Source: Capillidium heterosporum (lineage: Eukaryota > Entomophthoromycota > Entomophthoromycetes > Entomophthorales > Capillidiaceae). Taken from it: 64,000 nucleotides of DNA. The translations under genes were made by a program, and so were the position numbers. Shown here one piece after another: positions 25,907 to 38,569 of the stretch (the first letter of the stretch is position 1; each line of letters begins with the position of its first letter). Location: NCBI GenBank assembly GCA_016630905.1, contig WBMQ01000021.1, positions 1 to 64,000 on the forward strand, read 5' to 3'. The notes below the pieces were generated by a model. That model searched no databases. It had not been told where the DNA came from and saw nothing but the letters and a program-made list of their open reading frames with translations.

Positions 25907-26567
25907 GTCAATACTTTATTTAGTATAAAGTATAGAATAGTATTTTAGTTTTCAAGTTTTAATATTCAATACATATTTAGTATAAATTTATAATTTTTAA
26001 GTTTTAAATAATATATAACAAGTTATTTATTTGATATTTAAAGATTATGTAATTTATATTTTATTAATGAAAAATAATATATCTATTTTATAATATAACT
26101 ATAGTATCTTGAATTTTTTAAATAAAAAGTATTAAAATAATTGGTTTAGTTAACTATAGTAAAAGATTAAATATAAAAAGATATAAAGTTTAGAGTTATT
26201 ATTAAATCTAATTTATAATATTAATATAATAGGTTAAAAAAGTAAAAATAAGATTTATTATATTAGTAATACTAATTACTTAAAGAATATAAATTTTAAA
26301 AATAGCTTAAAAATTAAAATATAATAAGAAATTAGATAAATAGAAAGTTTAGAATATATAATAGTATTACACTAGTAAATACTAAAAATATAGCATTATT
26401 TAAATTCTTAAAATAAAACTAAACTATTAAATAATATCTAAAAATAAAATTTACTAATAATTACTTACTAAAGATAATATATTAAATTATTATTAAATTA
26501 CTACCTTTAGATAATAACTTTTAGATTTAACTATACTTATAGCTAAGCTATTTTATAAATTAATTAG
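25907..26567. other. AT-rich relic, unassigned
   Basis: TpA-rich sequence, stop-filled in all frames, with no match to the five LTR families that I can see. Confidence 0.5.
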
Positions 26568-27181
26568 TATTAGAAAATATTTACCAAAATACTTATTAGC
26601 AAAAGTTAGCTAAATAATAATAATTGCTAATACTTTATAAAAGCTATATAAAAAAAAACTCATGCTTAAAGTCTAATCCAAAAGCAGTAAGCAAATAAAA
26701 ATACTTTGTTTATAGCTATAAAGCTAAAAAATTGTTAACTTTATTAGCTAAAAATTATATTTTAAGATTTAATTTAGTTTAGAGTTATAACTTTTAGTTT
26801 TAAATTATACTATACTAATAACAAAAAAAATTAAATGTTTAATATATATATTTAATAATTACTTAATCTACTACTAAGTTTACTATAGGCCTTATATAAA
26901 TAATTTATATTTAGTAGTAAATACTATAAATACTAATAATTAGTATTTATTTAAGCTTTAATATTAAAAATTATTAAGCTTTTTTAAAAGATTATTATTA
27001 ACCTTAAAAAGTATAAGGATTTAAAAGTAATTAGTACAAATTTGATTACTTAATTCCTACTAAAAAAGAGAAAAACTATAAACTTAATAAGATAATATTA
27101 ATTAGCCATTTAAGTTTAAAATATAACTTAAATTTGAAATATAAAGTAAAACTACAGCTAGTTTAAAAATATTTCTTTATA
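26568..27181 (+). mobile_element. Family B LTR, decayed
   Basis: A forward B LTR starting TATTAGAAAATATT and ending TTTCTTTATA. The flanks ATTAG and AATAG do not match convincingly. Confidence 0.65.
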
Positions 27182-27195
27182 AATAGTAAATTATT

Positions 27196-28003
27196 ATTAG
27201 AAAACATTTACTAAAAATGCTTATTAACAAGAGTTACTAAGTAGCAATAATAGCTAGTACTTTATAAAAACTAAAAAAGTTAATAAAAAGGAAATTTATA
27301 CTTAAAATATAATATAAAATTAATAAATATATAGAAATTTTAAAAAATTATTTTAAATTAGTTATAGTTTTACTTTATATTTTAAATTTAAATTATATTT
27401 TAAACTTAGATAACTAGCTAATATTTTCTTATTAAGATTAGAGATTTTCTTTTTTTTATAAAAATTAAATAGTTAAATTTATACTAAATACTTTTAAGTC
27501 TTTATATTTTCTAAAACTAACAATGATCTTTTAAAAAACTCATTAAATTTTAATACTAAAGCTTAAGTAAATACTAATTATTAATATATAAAATATTTAT
27601 CACTAAAAATATATTATTTATATAAGGCTTACAATAAAATTAATAATAAAGTAAATAGTTATTAAATAAGCATCTTGAATTATTTAATATTTCTTTTATT
27701 ATTAATATAGTATAGACTTTTTATATAATATAAATTAATAATACAAATTAAAGATAAAAAATAATATCCTTTTATAATAGAAAGTTGTACTAATTTAAAC
27801 TAATAAATTTAATTATATTTCTTAATCTTATAACTATAATTAAAGTATTTCTATCTGCTTACTACCTTTAGATTAGACTTTAAGTATAAGGTTTCTTTTT
27901 ATAAAGCCTTTATTTTAACTTTTTTAGCTTTTATAAAGTACTAGCTACATTACTACTTAGCTAACTTTTACTAATAGGTATTTTTAGTAAATATTTTCTA
28001 ATA
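27196..28003. mobile_element. Family B fragment plus reverse B LTR
   Basis: The first ~130 bp of a forward B LTR (27196 to about 27,329) are followed directly by a reverse B LTR (about 27,330-28,003) ending TTTTCTAATA. Together they form a partial head-to-head pair. Both are strongly AT-converted. Confidence 0.6.
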
Positions 28004-28037
28004 GATAGTAAAATAAATAGAAAAAAAATATTATATA

Positions 28038-28544
28038 TATAATAAAATCTTAGATAGCTTTTTTTGAAAATCAGCTTAATAATTCTTTTAGCTATATAAA
28101 CTCTAGTTTTAATACTATTTTAACTTTTTAATAAATTAAGTTTTAGTTATTTAATAACTAATTATAAAGTAAAGTCTTTATATAAACTAAATAATAGTTA
28201 TTATATAAGTTTATAATATATTATAAATAAATTATTCTAGTTTAATTTTAAAGTATAATATATAAAATTATTTATTTAATAAAGTGCTAGTTATTAGTAT
28301 CTTTATTATTTTATTATTTTTATCTTTTACTTTTATATAATCTTTCTGACTTATATAACTTTTTAATAAATAAATATTCTAATTTCTTCTTATATTATTA
28401 AAGCTAATTTTTTATAATTATTTAATTAACTAAAAGTCAAAATAAAATATTGCTAACTTAAAGTAGCTTAAAGTTAAAATATAAATTAGTATTGGATTAA
28501 GGATAACTTAGAATTAGCTTAAGTTTTCCAAAGACTTTCCTATA
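28038..28544 (+). mobile_element. Family E LTR with internal deletion
   Basis: A forward E copy, TATAATAAAATC to CTTTCCTATA, lacking a ~240-bp internal segment present in 14718-15466. Confidence 0.6.
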
Positions 28545-28788
28545 ATAAAAATAAATAAAAGATTAAATATTAGTTAAAACTAGGTAAAAAAGGCTTATTA
28601 AGTAGTAATTAAAGAATAGTTAGTACTATAATAGTAAAAATAAAATAAAAGTTAACTAATGTATAAGGTTTAGCTTTAAAATATTTAATATATTTATTTA
28701 AAAATAACTAAAAAATAATATAAAGTAATATAAAGTAAAAATAGTAGAAAATTAGATAATATAATTATACTATACTAATGTTAACTTA

Positions 28789-29611
28789 GCTTTTAGGCTA
28801 AGTTAGGTATTAAATATTGAAACATTCATTTTTTATAAGAAATCTACAATTTTACTACTACTAAATAAAGTATATTAAAATTATATAGTTACTTATTTGT
28901 TTTTATACTTTGAAATACCTACTATTTATTAGTATATATTTTAATTAATAGCAAAGTTGCTTAAATTACCTAAGACTAATTTTCTATTAAAAAGGTAAGT
29001 TTAAAGTTTTAGACTTAATGTTAAATTTTCTAATAGTTAACTTATAGAAAAAGTAAGTCTAAAATATAAAGGTAGATAGTAGTAATTAGGATAGTAACTC
29101 TTTAGTTTATTAAGAAAAAAGTTTACTAATAAGCCTTTAAATTAAGCCTTGTTTTGGATTTACTATATAAGAAAGACAAAACAAAAAAATAAAAAATAAA
29201 TAAAAAAAAGAAAAGAGTGTAAAAACAAAAACCAAACTACTAAATAAGAAATAAATAAAAAAACAAAAAGAATAGTAAAAAAAGTTTATAAATTGCTTTT
29301 ATCAATAAAAAAAAGTTTCTAAATTAGTTTATTAGAATTGTTTAAGACCTTTCTTTTAAGTTTACCCTAATTATAAATTATGTTTAGATTAGATTAGTTA
29401 TAATATTTTAAGAATTTTTAACTAAAAGTATTATAAGAATAAAGCTTTTATAGATTTAACTATATAACAGTTACTATATCTATATTAGTTAGGCTACAAT
29501 ACAATATATATATCATATTCTATAATAAAGGACTTACTAAGTTTGGCCAAACCTACTTAAATGAAAGTCCAAACCAATAGTTAAACATTTAGCAAAAGTG
29601 ACTAGCTAACA
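28789..29611 (+). mobile_element. Family C solo LTR, TSD ACTAA
   Basis: An 823-bp forward C LTR, TGTTAACTTAGC to GCTAACA, with ACTAA at 28784-28788 and 29612-29616. The purine tract is shortened compared with the copies at 34,299 and 38,570. Confidence 0.87.
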
Positions 29612-29971
29612 ACTAATAAAGATATTTATAAAAAATAAATATTTAAAATACTTAATAATAGTAATTATTACTTTATAAAAGCTAAAAAATATAGTTAAAT
29701 ATATTAGTTTTAATTAAATTTAAGAATTTAGTTTAATTTAATATATTTATTTAATAATTATCTAATTTATTACTAAGTTTACTATATATTTTATGTTAAC
29801 TTAGCTTTTTAAAAAAGTTATATATTAAATAATCTATTATTTTTTTAAGTAACTTATAATTATACTATATTTTAACAAAATATTTTAGGTTAAGTATTTT
29901 ATTTTTTATAAATAATTTACTTTAAACTATTATATATACTATTTATATTATACTAATTAACTTTTAATTTA
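29612..29971. other. Decayed LTR fragments
   Basis: Contains short recognisable pieces of family B (near 29,640-29,790) and a C-like start (near 29,804), both almost fully AT-converted. Confidence 0.4.
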
Positions 29972-30511
29972 TATAGAAGTTTCTTTAAAAATGTAAAGCT
30001 AGGCTTAAAATAAGCTAATATAGTAGTAACTATACTAATAAAATTAAAAAAAATTAATACTATAGCTTTAATAGTAATCTAAATCCAAAATTAGTTTATA
30101 AAGACAAATAAGGCTATAGTTATAATAAGGCTATAAAGAGTAGTAATATCCATTAGGTTTTAGTACTTAATTCTATCTAATTAGTTTTAATACTAATTTT
30201 AATTTAATATTATTTTATAAATTCTAAACTAATCTTAAGCTACTTTTAATCTAATATTATATTATATATTAACTTTAAGCTACTCTAAGTTAGCAATATT
30301 TTAGTTTAACTTTTGACTAATTTAATAGTTATAGGAAATTGGTTTTAATAATATATAGTAATTATAATAAGAAGAAATTAAAATGTTTATTATAAAATAA
30401 TTGAAAAATTATACAAGTTAAAGAGATTTATATAAGAATAAAAAATAAAAATAAAATAAAAATAAAGATACTAATAGCTAGTACTTTATTAGGTAAATAA
30501 TTTATATCTAT
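29972..30511 (-). mobile_element. Family E LTR, reverse, truncated
   Basis: Starts TATAGAAGTTTC and matches reverse E for ~540 bp. It is cut off by the reverse C LTR that begins at 30512. Confidence 0.6.
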
Positions 30512-32116
30512 TATTAGCTAGTCACTTTTGCTAAGTATTTAACTACTAGCTTAGACTTCTAGTTAAGTAGGTTTGGCTAAACTTGGTAAGTCCTTTAGTA
30601 TAGGATATGATATATATTGTGTTATAGGCTGACTAATATAGATATAGCAACTGCCTTATAATTAAATCTAATATAAAAGCTTTATTTTTATAATACTTCT
30701 AGTTAGGAACCTTTTGTAAGGAAATACTTCTAATTAGCTGTAGCTTCATTTAATAACTATAATTTAGTTTTATATTCCAGACATATAGATTACTAGTTTG
30801 GCATTAATCCTAGTAATGCTAGAAGTTCTGTTCTCTTTAGCATGAATTAAGTGTTTTATTTAGCATTGACTGTCTTTAAATCAATCTTATTATTTTTAGG
30901 GTTAATGATAAATGCCCAGAAAACAAGAGGAATAGTGTTACTGATAGATTAGTAAAAATATCAATTACCAGTACTTAAAGGACCAACTACTAAGGACAAG
31001 TCATCTATATAAGACCCATAGTGAACTTAGTAAAAGGTTAAGTTATTATTAAATAAACATATTGAATCATTTGATATTTCTTCTGCTATTAGTATAGTAT
31101 AGACTCCCTGCATAGTATAATATAGAACTTATAATTAGCATCTCTCAACAGTAGAGAGTTGCACTGATCTGAGCCAAACAATAAAACTAAACCAAATTGA
31201 TCTGAACTAAACCCTAAAACCCTTCTAAACCAATGAACCCAACTGTGCTCCTTAGCCTAATAGCTACTTTTAGAGTATTTCTATCTGCCCACTATCTTTG
31301 GATTAGGCTACAAGCATAAGCCTCCTCCTTATATAACCTTATAGTCAATGTTCTTAGCCTTTATGAAGTTCTGGCTACTGTTGCTTCTTAGCTAATCCTA
31401 GCTAGTAAATATTTCTTATAGATGTTTCCTAATACTTTTAAAAAATTATAATCAATCTAACCTAAACTTAATCTATAATTAGGGCAAACTAAAAAGAAAA
31501 GTCTTAAACAATTTCAATAAACTAACTTAAAAACTCTTTTTTCTTTATTAATAAAAGCAATCTAAAAACTCTTTTTTATTCTTTTACTATTTTACTATTT
31601 TTAAAATTTTTCTGTTTACTTTTTCTGATTTAGTAGTCTATTCTCTACTCTAGTCCTTTTTTTCTTTTCTTTTCTTTTCTTTCTTTTTCTATTTGTTTTT
31701 TTCTTTCTTTTTATTTTATCCTCCTTATATAGTAAATCTAAAACTAGGCATAGTTTAGAGGCTTATTAGTAAACTCTTTTTTTAATAAACCAAAGAGTTA
31801 CTATTTTAATTACTGCTATCTGCTTTTGCATTTTGGACTTACTTTTTCTATATGTCAACTATTAGAAAATCTAGCATTAAGTCTAAAATCCCAAACTTAC
31901 CTTTTTAATAAAAAATTAGTTTTAGGTAATTTAAGCAACTTTGCTATTAGTTAGAATGTATACTAATAAATGGTAGGTATTTCAAAGTACAAAAATAAAT
32001 ATATAACTATATTACTTTAAAATACTTTGTCTAGTAGTAGCTAAATTATAGGTTTTTTACAAAAAATAAATGTTTTAATGTTTACTATTTAACTTAACCT
32101 AAAAGCTAAATTAAAA
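30512..32116 (-). mobile_element. Family C LTR (reverse) carrying an A LTR
   Basis: A reverse C copy, TATTAGCTAGTC to AGCTAAATTAAAA, about 880 bp without the A insert at 30715-31434. It has a polypyrimidine tract near 31,650-31,730. No clear target duplication was found. Confidence 0.7.
30715..31434 (-). mobile_element. Family A solo LTR
   Basis: A 720-bp reverse A LTR, TGTAAGGAAAT to TTTCCTAATA. The flanks CCTTT and CTTTT fit a target duplication with one transition, though the right junction also lacks one base. Confidence 0.75.
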
Positions 32117-32690
32117 ATATTAATATTAAAATTTTTAGTACTTTTAAAAATTCTTAATTTAAAAAATTTTTCTTTTTTTACATAAGCTTTAATATATATC
32201 AAAGCTTTAAAGAAAATTATAGTATAATTACTTATAAAAATATTTTTCTAATAAAAAGATTTAAATAAAAAAAATTTATAGTATTTTATTATATAATATT
32301 TGTAAAAAAAAGATTATTTATTTTATAATTTAATTAGAAAGCTAAGTTAATAATTACTACTAAAGCACTAAAAAATATTCAAACCTTATTATTATTATTA
32401 TTTAAAAGATATTTTAATAATATTTTACTTTATTATTTATAGCCATTATATTAACTATAGCTAAAAATTAAAATTAAAAGGTAAATAATAGCTTTAAATA
32501 ATAAAGTATTATTAAGATAAAAGCTTTTTATACTAGTTAAAAGATTTAAGTATCTTTAATAGTTTTAAAAATTTATTTAAATATAAAGATAAATAAATTT
32601 ATATTTAAATAAAAAAGTAGAATTTAAGTAATTGATTAAAATCTATAAAGTAAAATAGGTTTAAACTAAAAATAATTATTAATTAAAGTA
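32117..32690. other. AT-rich relic, unassigned
   Basis: AT-rich and stop-filled, with a few fragments resembling decayed family D near 32,430-32,520. No gene is visible. Confidence 0.45.
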
Positions 32691-33579
32691 TGTTGGCTAG
32701 TTGCCCTTACTAAGTGTTTGACTACTAGCTTAGACTTTCAGTTAAGTAGGTTTGGCCAAACTTGGTAAGTCTTTCAGCATAGGATGTAACATGTATATTG
32801 TATTATAGGCTGACTAATATAGATGCAGCAACTGTCCTACAATTAAATCCAATATAAAAGCTTTATTCTTGCAACACTTTTGGTTAAGAGCCTTTAAAAC
32901 ATTATAATCAACCTAACCTAAACTTAATCTACAATTAGGGCAAACTTAAAAGAAAGGTCTTAAATAATTCTGATAAACTAACTCAGAAACTCTCTTTTCC
33001 TCTATTGATAAAAGTGATTCAGAAACTCTTTTTCTTTCCCTCTTGTTCTTTCACTGTTCTTTTTGTCCTCCTATCTGTTTCTTTTTATTTAGTAGTCTAT
33101 TTCCTATTTTTGTCCTCTTCTTATTCTTTCTCTTTTCTTTTTCTGTCTATTCTTTTTCTTTCTTTTTTCTTTTCCTCCTTTGTTCTCCTTATATAGTAGA
33201 TCTAAAACAAGGTATAGTTTAGAGGCTTATTAGTGAACTTTTTTCTTAATGAACTGGAAAGTCACTATCCTAATTACTACTGTCTGCCTCTGCATTTTGG
33301 ATTCACTTTCTCTGCAAGTTAACCATCAGAAAAATCTAGCATTAAGTCTGAAATCCCAAACTTACCTTCTTAATAGAAATTGGTCTTAAGTAATTTGAGC
33401 ACTTCACTATTAGTTAAAATATATACTAATAAATGGTAGGTATTTCAAAGTGCAGGGATGAATATATAACTGTATCACCCTAAAATGCTCTATCCAGTAG
33501 TAGCCAAATTGTAGGTTTCTTATGAAAAATAAATGTTCCAATGTTTAACACCTAACTTAGCCTGAGAGCTAAGTTGACA
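32691..33579 (-). mobile_element. Family C solo LTR, TSD AAGTA
   Basis: An 889-bp reverse C LTR, TGTTGGCTAG to AAGTTGACA, with AAGTA at 32686-32690 and 33580-33584. The 63-aa frame at 33,005 is a translation of its polypyrimidine tract, not a gene. Confidence 0.9.
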
Positions 33580-34298
33580 AAGTATTAATAAAGAAAACAT
33601 TAATAATATAATAGTAAAAAAAGTAAATAAGCAAAATTAGTTTATAATTTAATAGTAAGAATTATGATAATTAAAGCTATTATATTATTTTTAAATAATT
33701 AGTATTACTAATATAGTAGTAGATATTAATTTTAAAATTTTAATTTATTATAGTATATATTTTATATAAAGTAAAAGTATTTTTTACTTTTTTATATTTA
33801 TTATAAACTTCATACTATAATAAAACCTCAAATAGCTTTTCTAAAGAATCAGCTTGATAATCTTTTTAGCTGTAAGAACTATAGTTCTAATACTATTTCA
33901 ACCTTGCAATAAATTAGATCTTAGTTATTTAATAATTAATTATAAAAAGGTAGAGTCTCTACTTAAACTAAATAATAATTATTATATTAGGCTATAATAT
34001 GTTATTAATGGATTCTTTTGGTCCATTCTCAAAGCATAATAGATACACACCATCTGCCTAATAAAGTACTAGTTATTAGCATCTTCATCATCCTATTATC
34101 CTTATTTTCTACCTTTATATAAACCTTTCTAACTTGTATAACTTTTCAACAAGTGATTATCTCATAATAAATATTTTAATTTCTCCTTATTATAATCACT
34201 GCATACTGATTAGAACTAATTTTCTGTAACTGTTAAATTAACTAAAAGTTAAACCAAAATATTGCTAATTTAAAGTAGCTTAAAGTTAATATACTAAA

Positions 34299-35232
34299 TG
34301 TCAACTTAGCTCTCAGGCTAAGTTGGGTATCGAACATTGGAACATTAATTTTTCATAAGAAACCTATGATTTGGCTACTACTGGACAGAGCATTTTGGGA
34401 TGATACAGTTACATATTCATCCCTGCACTTTGAAATACCTACCATTCATTAGTATATATTCTAACTAATAGCGAAGTGCTCAAATTACCTAAGACTGATT
34501 TCTATTGAGAAGGTAAGTTTGGGATTTCGGACTTAATGCCGGATTTCTCTGATGGTTAACTTGCAGAGAAAGTGAATCCAAAATGCGGAGGCGGACAGCA
34601 GTAATTAGGATAGTGACTCTCCAGTTCATTAAGAAAAGAGTTCACTGACAAGCCTCCAAATTATGCCTTGTTTCAGATCTACCATATAAGGAGGACAGGG
34701 AAAGAGACAGAGAGGAGGAGAGACAGAGAGAAAAGACAGACAGAGAGAGAAGAAGAGACAGAGAGAAAAGACAGACAGAGAGAGAAAAGAGAGAGAGGAT
34801 AAGAAGAGGACAAAAACGGGAAACAGACTACCAAACAAGAAGAAACAGATAGGAGGACAAAAAGGATGGTGAAAGAACAAGAGGGAAAGAAAAAGAGTTT
34901 CTGGATCGCTTTCATCAATAGAGGAAAAGAGAGTTTCTGAGTTGGTTTATCAGAATTGTTTGGGACCTTTCTTTTGAGTTTGCCCTAATTGTAGATTAAG
35001 TTTGGGTTAGGTTGATTATAACGTTTTAAGGGTTCCTAACCAGAAGTGTTGTAAGAATAAAGCTTTTATATTGGATTTAATTGTAGGGCAGTTGCTGCAT
35101 CTATATTAGTCAGCCCACAACATGATACACATATCATGTCCCATGCTAAAGGACTCACCAAGTTCGGCCGAACCCACTTGACTGGAAGTCCAAGCCAGTG
35201 GTCAAACACTCAGTGAGGGCGACCAGCCAACA
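34299..35232 (+). mobile_element. Family C solo LTR, TSD CTAAA
   Basis: A 934-bp forward C LTR with intact ends TGTCAACTTAGC and GCCAACA. CTAAA flanks it at 34294-34298 and 35233-35237. It retains CpG sites and the full purine tract. Confidence 0.93.
34686..34812. repeat. Purine (GA) tract in LTR C
   Basis: About 125 nt of almost pure purine with degenerate GACAGAGAGAGAAAAGA-type units, immediately downstream of the ATATAAGGAGGA motif. It is also present at 39,660-39,790 and, in decayed form, in the other C copies. The proline/serine/phenylalanine-rich frames read from its complement are artefacts. Confidence 0.8.
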
Positions 35233-35552
35233 CTAAATAGCATTAGATTAAGGATAGCTTAGAATTAGCTTAGGATTTACAAAATAGCATCAAATTAAAA
35301 TTGCTCTGAATTAGGATTAAAGTTGATTAAACAGAATTAAGTACTAGAATCTAATGAATATTACTGCCCTCCTTAGCCTTATCACAACTGTAGCCTTGTT
35401 TATCTTTATAAACTGACTTTGGATTCAGATTGCTACTAAAGTCTTAGCTATTAAAGTAATAGTATTAAGCTTCTTTAGTTTTATTAGTATAATTACTACT
35501 ATATTAGCTTATCTTAAGCCTAGCCTTGCACTTTTAAAGAGACTTTTTTACA

Positions 35553-35822
35553 AATACAAACTTATAAACTTATAAATCTATTTTACTATTAACTTAAAAT
35601 AAGGTTTAAAATATTAATAAAAAAGTAAAATTAAAATAAATTTAATATAAGGAAATTTATTTAAATTAGCTATAGTTTTACTTAGTAATAAAAATTAAAA
35701 TTATATCCTAAACTTAAATTATTATTTTAGTATCTAATCTAATAACTTTAAAAATTTATTTTTTTATTAATAAGAATTAAATACTTAATTTTATGTTAAT
35801 TTAACTTTTAGGCTAAATTAGG
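35553..35822. other. AT-rich stretch with C-like fragment
   Basis: Near 35,800-35,822 a short piece resembles the start of family C (TTAACTTTTAGGCTAAATTAG). Otherwise unassigned. Confidence 0.4.
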
Positions 35823-37000
35823 TATAGAAAAGTCTACTAAGAAATGCTAGGCTAAGCTTAAAGTAAGCTAATATAATAGTAATTATACTAATAAAACTAA
35901 AGAAACTTAAAGCTATAGCTTTAATAGCTAATACTTTTATTGCAATCTAAATTTAAAGTTGGTTTATAAAAACAAAAAAGGCTATAGTTATAATAAGGCT
36001 AAAAAAATAGTAATATTTATTAGGATTTTTTTAATTTTTAAAGTTATCTAATTAACTTTAATTTTAATCTAATACTAATTTTGCTAATTTTAAGTTAATT
36101 ATAATTTAAGATTAATCTTAAATCTAACCTGAAATTAAACTAATTTTAACTAATATAAGCTAGTAATATATTTATTTTAATTCTAGCTAATTCAATAGTT
36201 ATAAAAAGTTAATATTAAAGATATATAATGATTATAATATAAAGGAATCAAAATATTATTTGTTAACTTAGCTCTTCAGTTAAGTTGTAGAGTAATCATC
36301 AATTTATATTATTTTTTATAGTTAGCTTACACATTATACTATATCCTGACAATGTGCTTCAGGTTATAAACTTTATTTCTTACTAAAGACTTACTTTAAT
36401 TACTAGATAATCAGTTTTACTATACTAATCAGCTGTACAAATTATTGGATCTGAACTTTAAAGGTGGACTACTGCAACCAGAACATATGTCTACCTCCTT
36501 GTAGAAAAAATATCCACTTATATATTGGTAAGTTATAACTATTCTCAAAGCTATAATATATATATCATACCTTTTATATAAGAAGAAGGAGGTTTTTTCT
36601 AAGAATTAAGGATTTTGAGAATATAGAGGATTTTGGTATTTTGTAGTTTAAGGTCTTTAAGGTTCTAAGATCATATATTGAGTTGGATTAGTTTTATTAA
36701 ACATCTAAAGGTTCTTAGCCAGTGGTTTTTTAGGGATTGAGAATTTTTAGTACTTTTATTAGTTATAGAAAAATCAACCATATCTATATTAGTCAGCCTA
36801 CAACACAATATATATATCATATCCTATGCTGAAGGACTTACCAAGTTTGGCTAAACCTAATCAACTAGAAGTCCTAGCTAGTAGTCAGACATTTAGTAAG
36901 AGCAACTAGCCAATATTTATTATAAAATATTTATTTATCCAAAAGTTACATAAGTAAGAGGAATTTATATAGGATAAGAAGTAGTAATATATAGTAAAAT
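35823..37000 (-). mobile_element. Family E LTR (reverse) carrying a C2 LTR
   Basis: Starts TATAGAAAAGTC, follows reverse E to 36260, and resumes at 36916 for a short distance. The right end is approximate. Confidence 0.6.
36261..36915 (+). mobile_element. C2-variant solo LTR
   Basis: A 655-bp LTR sharing the first ~30 bp and last ~170 bp with family C but with a different centre. TGTTAACTTAGC to GCCAATA. TTATT precedes it, and TTATT also occurs one base after the right end. Confidence 0.75.
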
Positions 37001-37396
37001 AAAGCTACTAATTAGTAAATTTATTAAGAAAAACAACTTGTATTTATTCTACTTTAATATTTAATCTTATTGTTTATTTATAAAGTATTTCTACTTTTTA
37101 ATAATATTAAAACTTACTATAAGTTAATAAGTTGAGTTTAGATAATAATGCAGGTTTTTTTGTAGCTATATTACAGATTTGCTAATTAAAACAATTTAAA
37201 GATAGGATTTATTTAGTAAGGAAGATTAAGCTAGTTCTTTATAAAGCTTTTTATAGTTTTGTTATATTAAGTATTAAATATTAAAACATTAATTTTTTTA
37301 TAAGAAACTTATAATTTAACTATTATTAAACAAAGTATTTTAAGGTTATACAGTTACTTATTTTTATACTTTAAATGCCTATTATTTATTAGTATA

Positions 37397-38056
37397 TGTA
37401 ACAACTCTGGTTGTTACAATTCCTAATCTAAGGTCATTAACCAATTTTCTTTGTATACTATACTATTTTCTTCCTTTATCAACTTTTGATGTCCACTTTT
37501 CATTTATATCTAGTTTCAAACAGAAATCTGTTCTATTTATTAGATATTCTTGACAATTTTCCATATTTATAATCTTGGCTATAAGTTAGGAACCCCAGCT
37601 ATTACCAGCATAGCATCTTAATATCAGGATTCAGATATTCAGCAAGTATTGCCAAGATACTGAAAGGGTATTTAAACCCTTGGAATGCCATTGAAGGCTG
37701 GTATCTTAACAATGTTCTACCTTGCTATTTTCTAAATAGCTGTTACTTACCTTTTGATCTCAACCATTAACTATAGTTGTTGTGACAGCCTGATCTGTTT
37801 TGTCTATAAATAAAGTATTGTTTCTGGTCAGCCTTTTAGTTATTAGATTGTGCAAATATGTGGTTCAACTTCTATACTCTCTTAGCTCACTCTGTTCAAA
37901 CTTTCTTTGCTTCCCTTTAAACTTACCTCCTTTAGGTGATTTATATTACCAATACTATAGTCAGCATTGGTTCTACTATTCTAACCTCTTATATTATATA
38001 CTCCCATTATAACACCATTATTAGTTAGATCCAACAGCACCCCCTTAGACCTTACA
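37397..38056 (+). mobile_element. Family D solo LTR, TSD GTATA
   Basis: A 660-bp forward D LTR, TGTAACAACTC to CCTTACA, flanked by GTATA (37392-37396 and 38057-38061). Intermediate decay. The 70-aa frame at 37,800 begins at TTG, not ATG. Confidence 0.92.
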
Positions 38057-38569
38057 GTATATATTTTAATTAATAGTAAGATTTTCTAAATTATCTAAAA
38101 CTAATTTTCTATTAAAAATATAAATTTGGTTTTTAGACTTAATATTAAATTTTTAATTGTTAACTTGTAAAAAAATAAGTTTAAAATACAAAAATAATAG
38201 CAATTAAAATATGAATTTTTTAATTTATTAAGAAAAAACTTATAAGTTTTTAAATTATACTTTATTTTAGATTTATATATATATAGCAGTAAAAAAATAA
38301 AAAGAAAAGAAAAGAAAATTAAAAAATAAATACTAAAACTAAATAAAAAAGTAAAAAAAGGTTTTTGGATTATTTTTATTAATAAAAGAAAAGAAAGTTT
38401 CTAAGTTAGTTTATTAGATTTATTTGAAACTTTTTTTTAAGTTTGCTTTAATTATAGATTTAAAGTAAAGTTAGTTAGATTAAAGATTTTAAAGATTTTT
38501 AATTAAAAGTACTATAAGAATAATACTTTTATATTATATTTAATTATAGAGCAATTACTATATATATAT

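Larger units (their letters stand above)
33816..35552 (+). mobile_element. Family E LTR carrying a C LTR
   Basis: The least-decayed E copy, about 800 bp without its insert, TATAATAAAACC to TTTTTTACA. It is interrupted by the C LTR at 34299-35232. The flanks CATAC and AATAC share ATAC but are not a clean duplication. Confidence 0.75.

Noticed and set aside
34629-34918. Frames rich in Phe, Ser, Leu and Pro in C LTR copies (also 2,621, 33,005 and 39,605)
   Set aside because: They translate the purine/pyrimidine tract of the LTR; composition alone explains the open frames.
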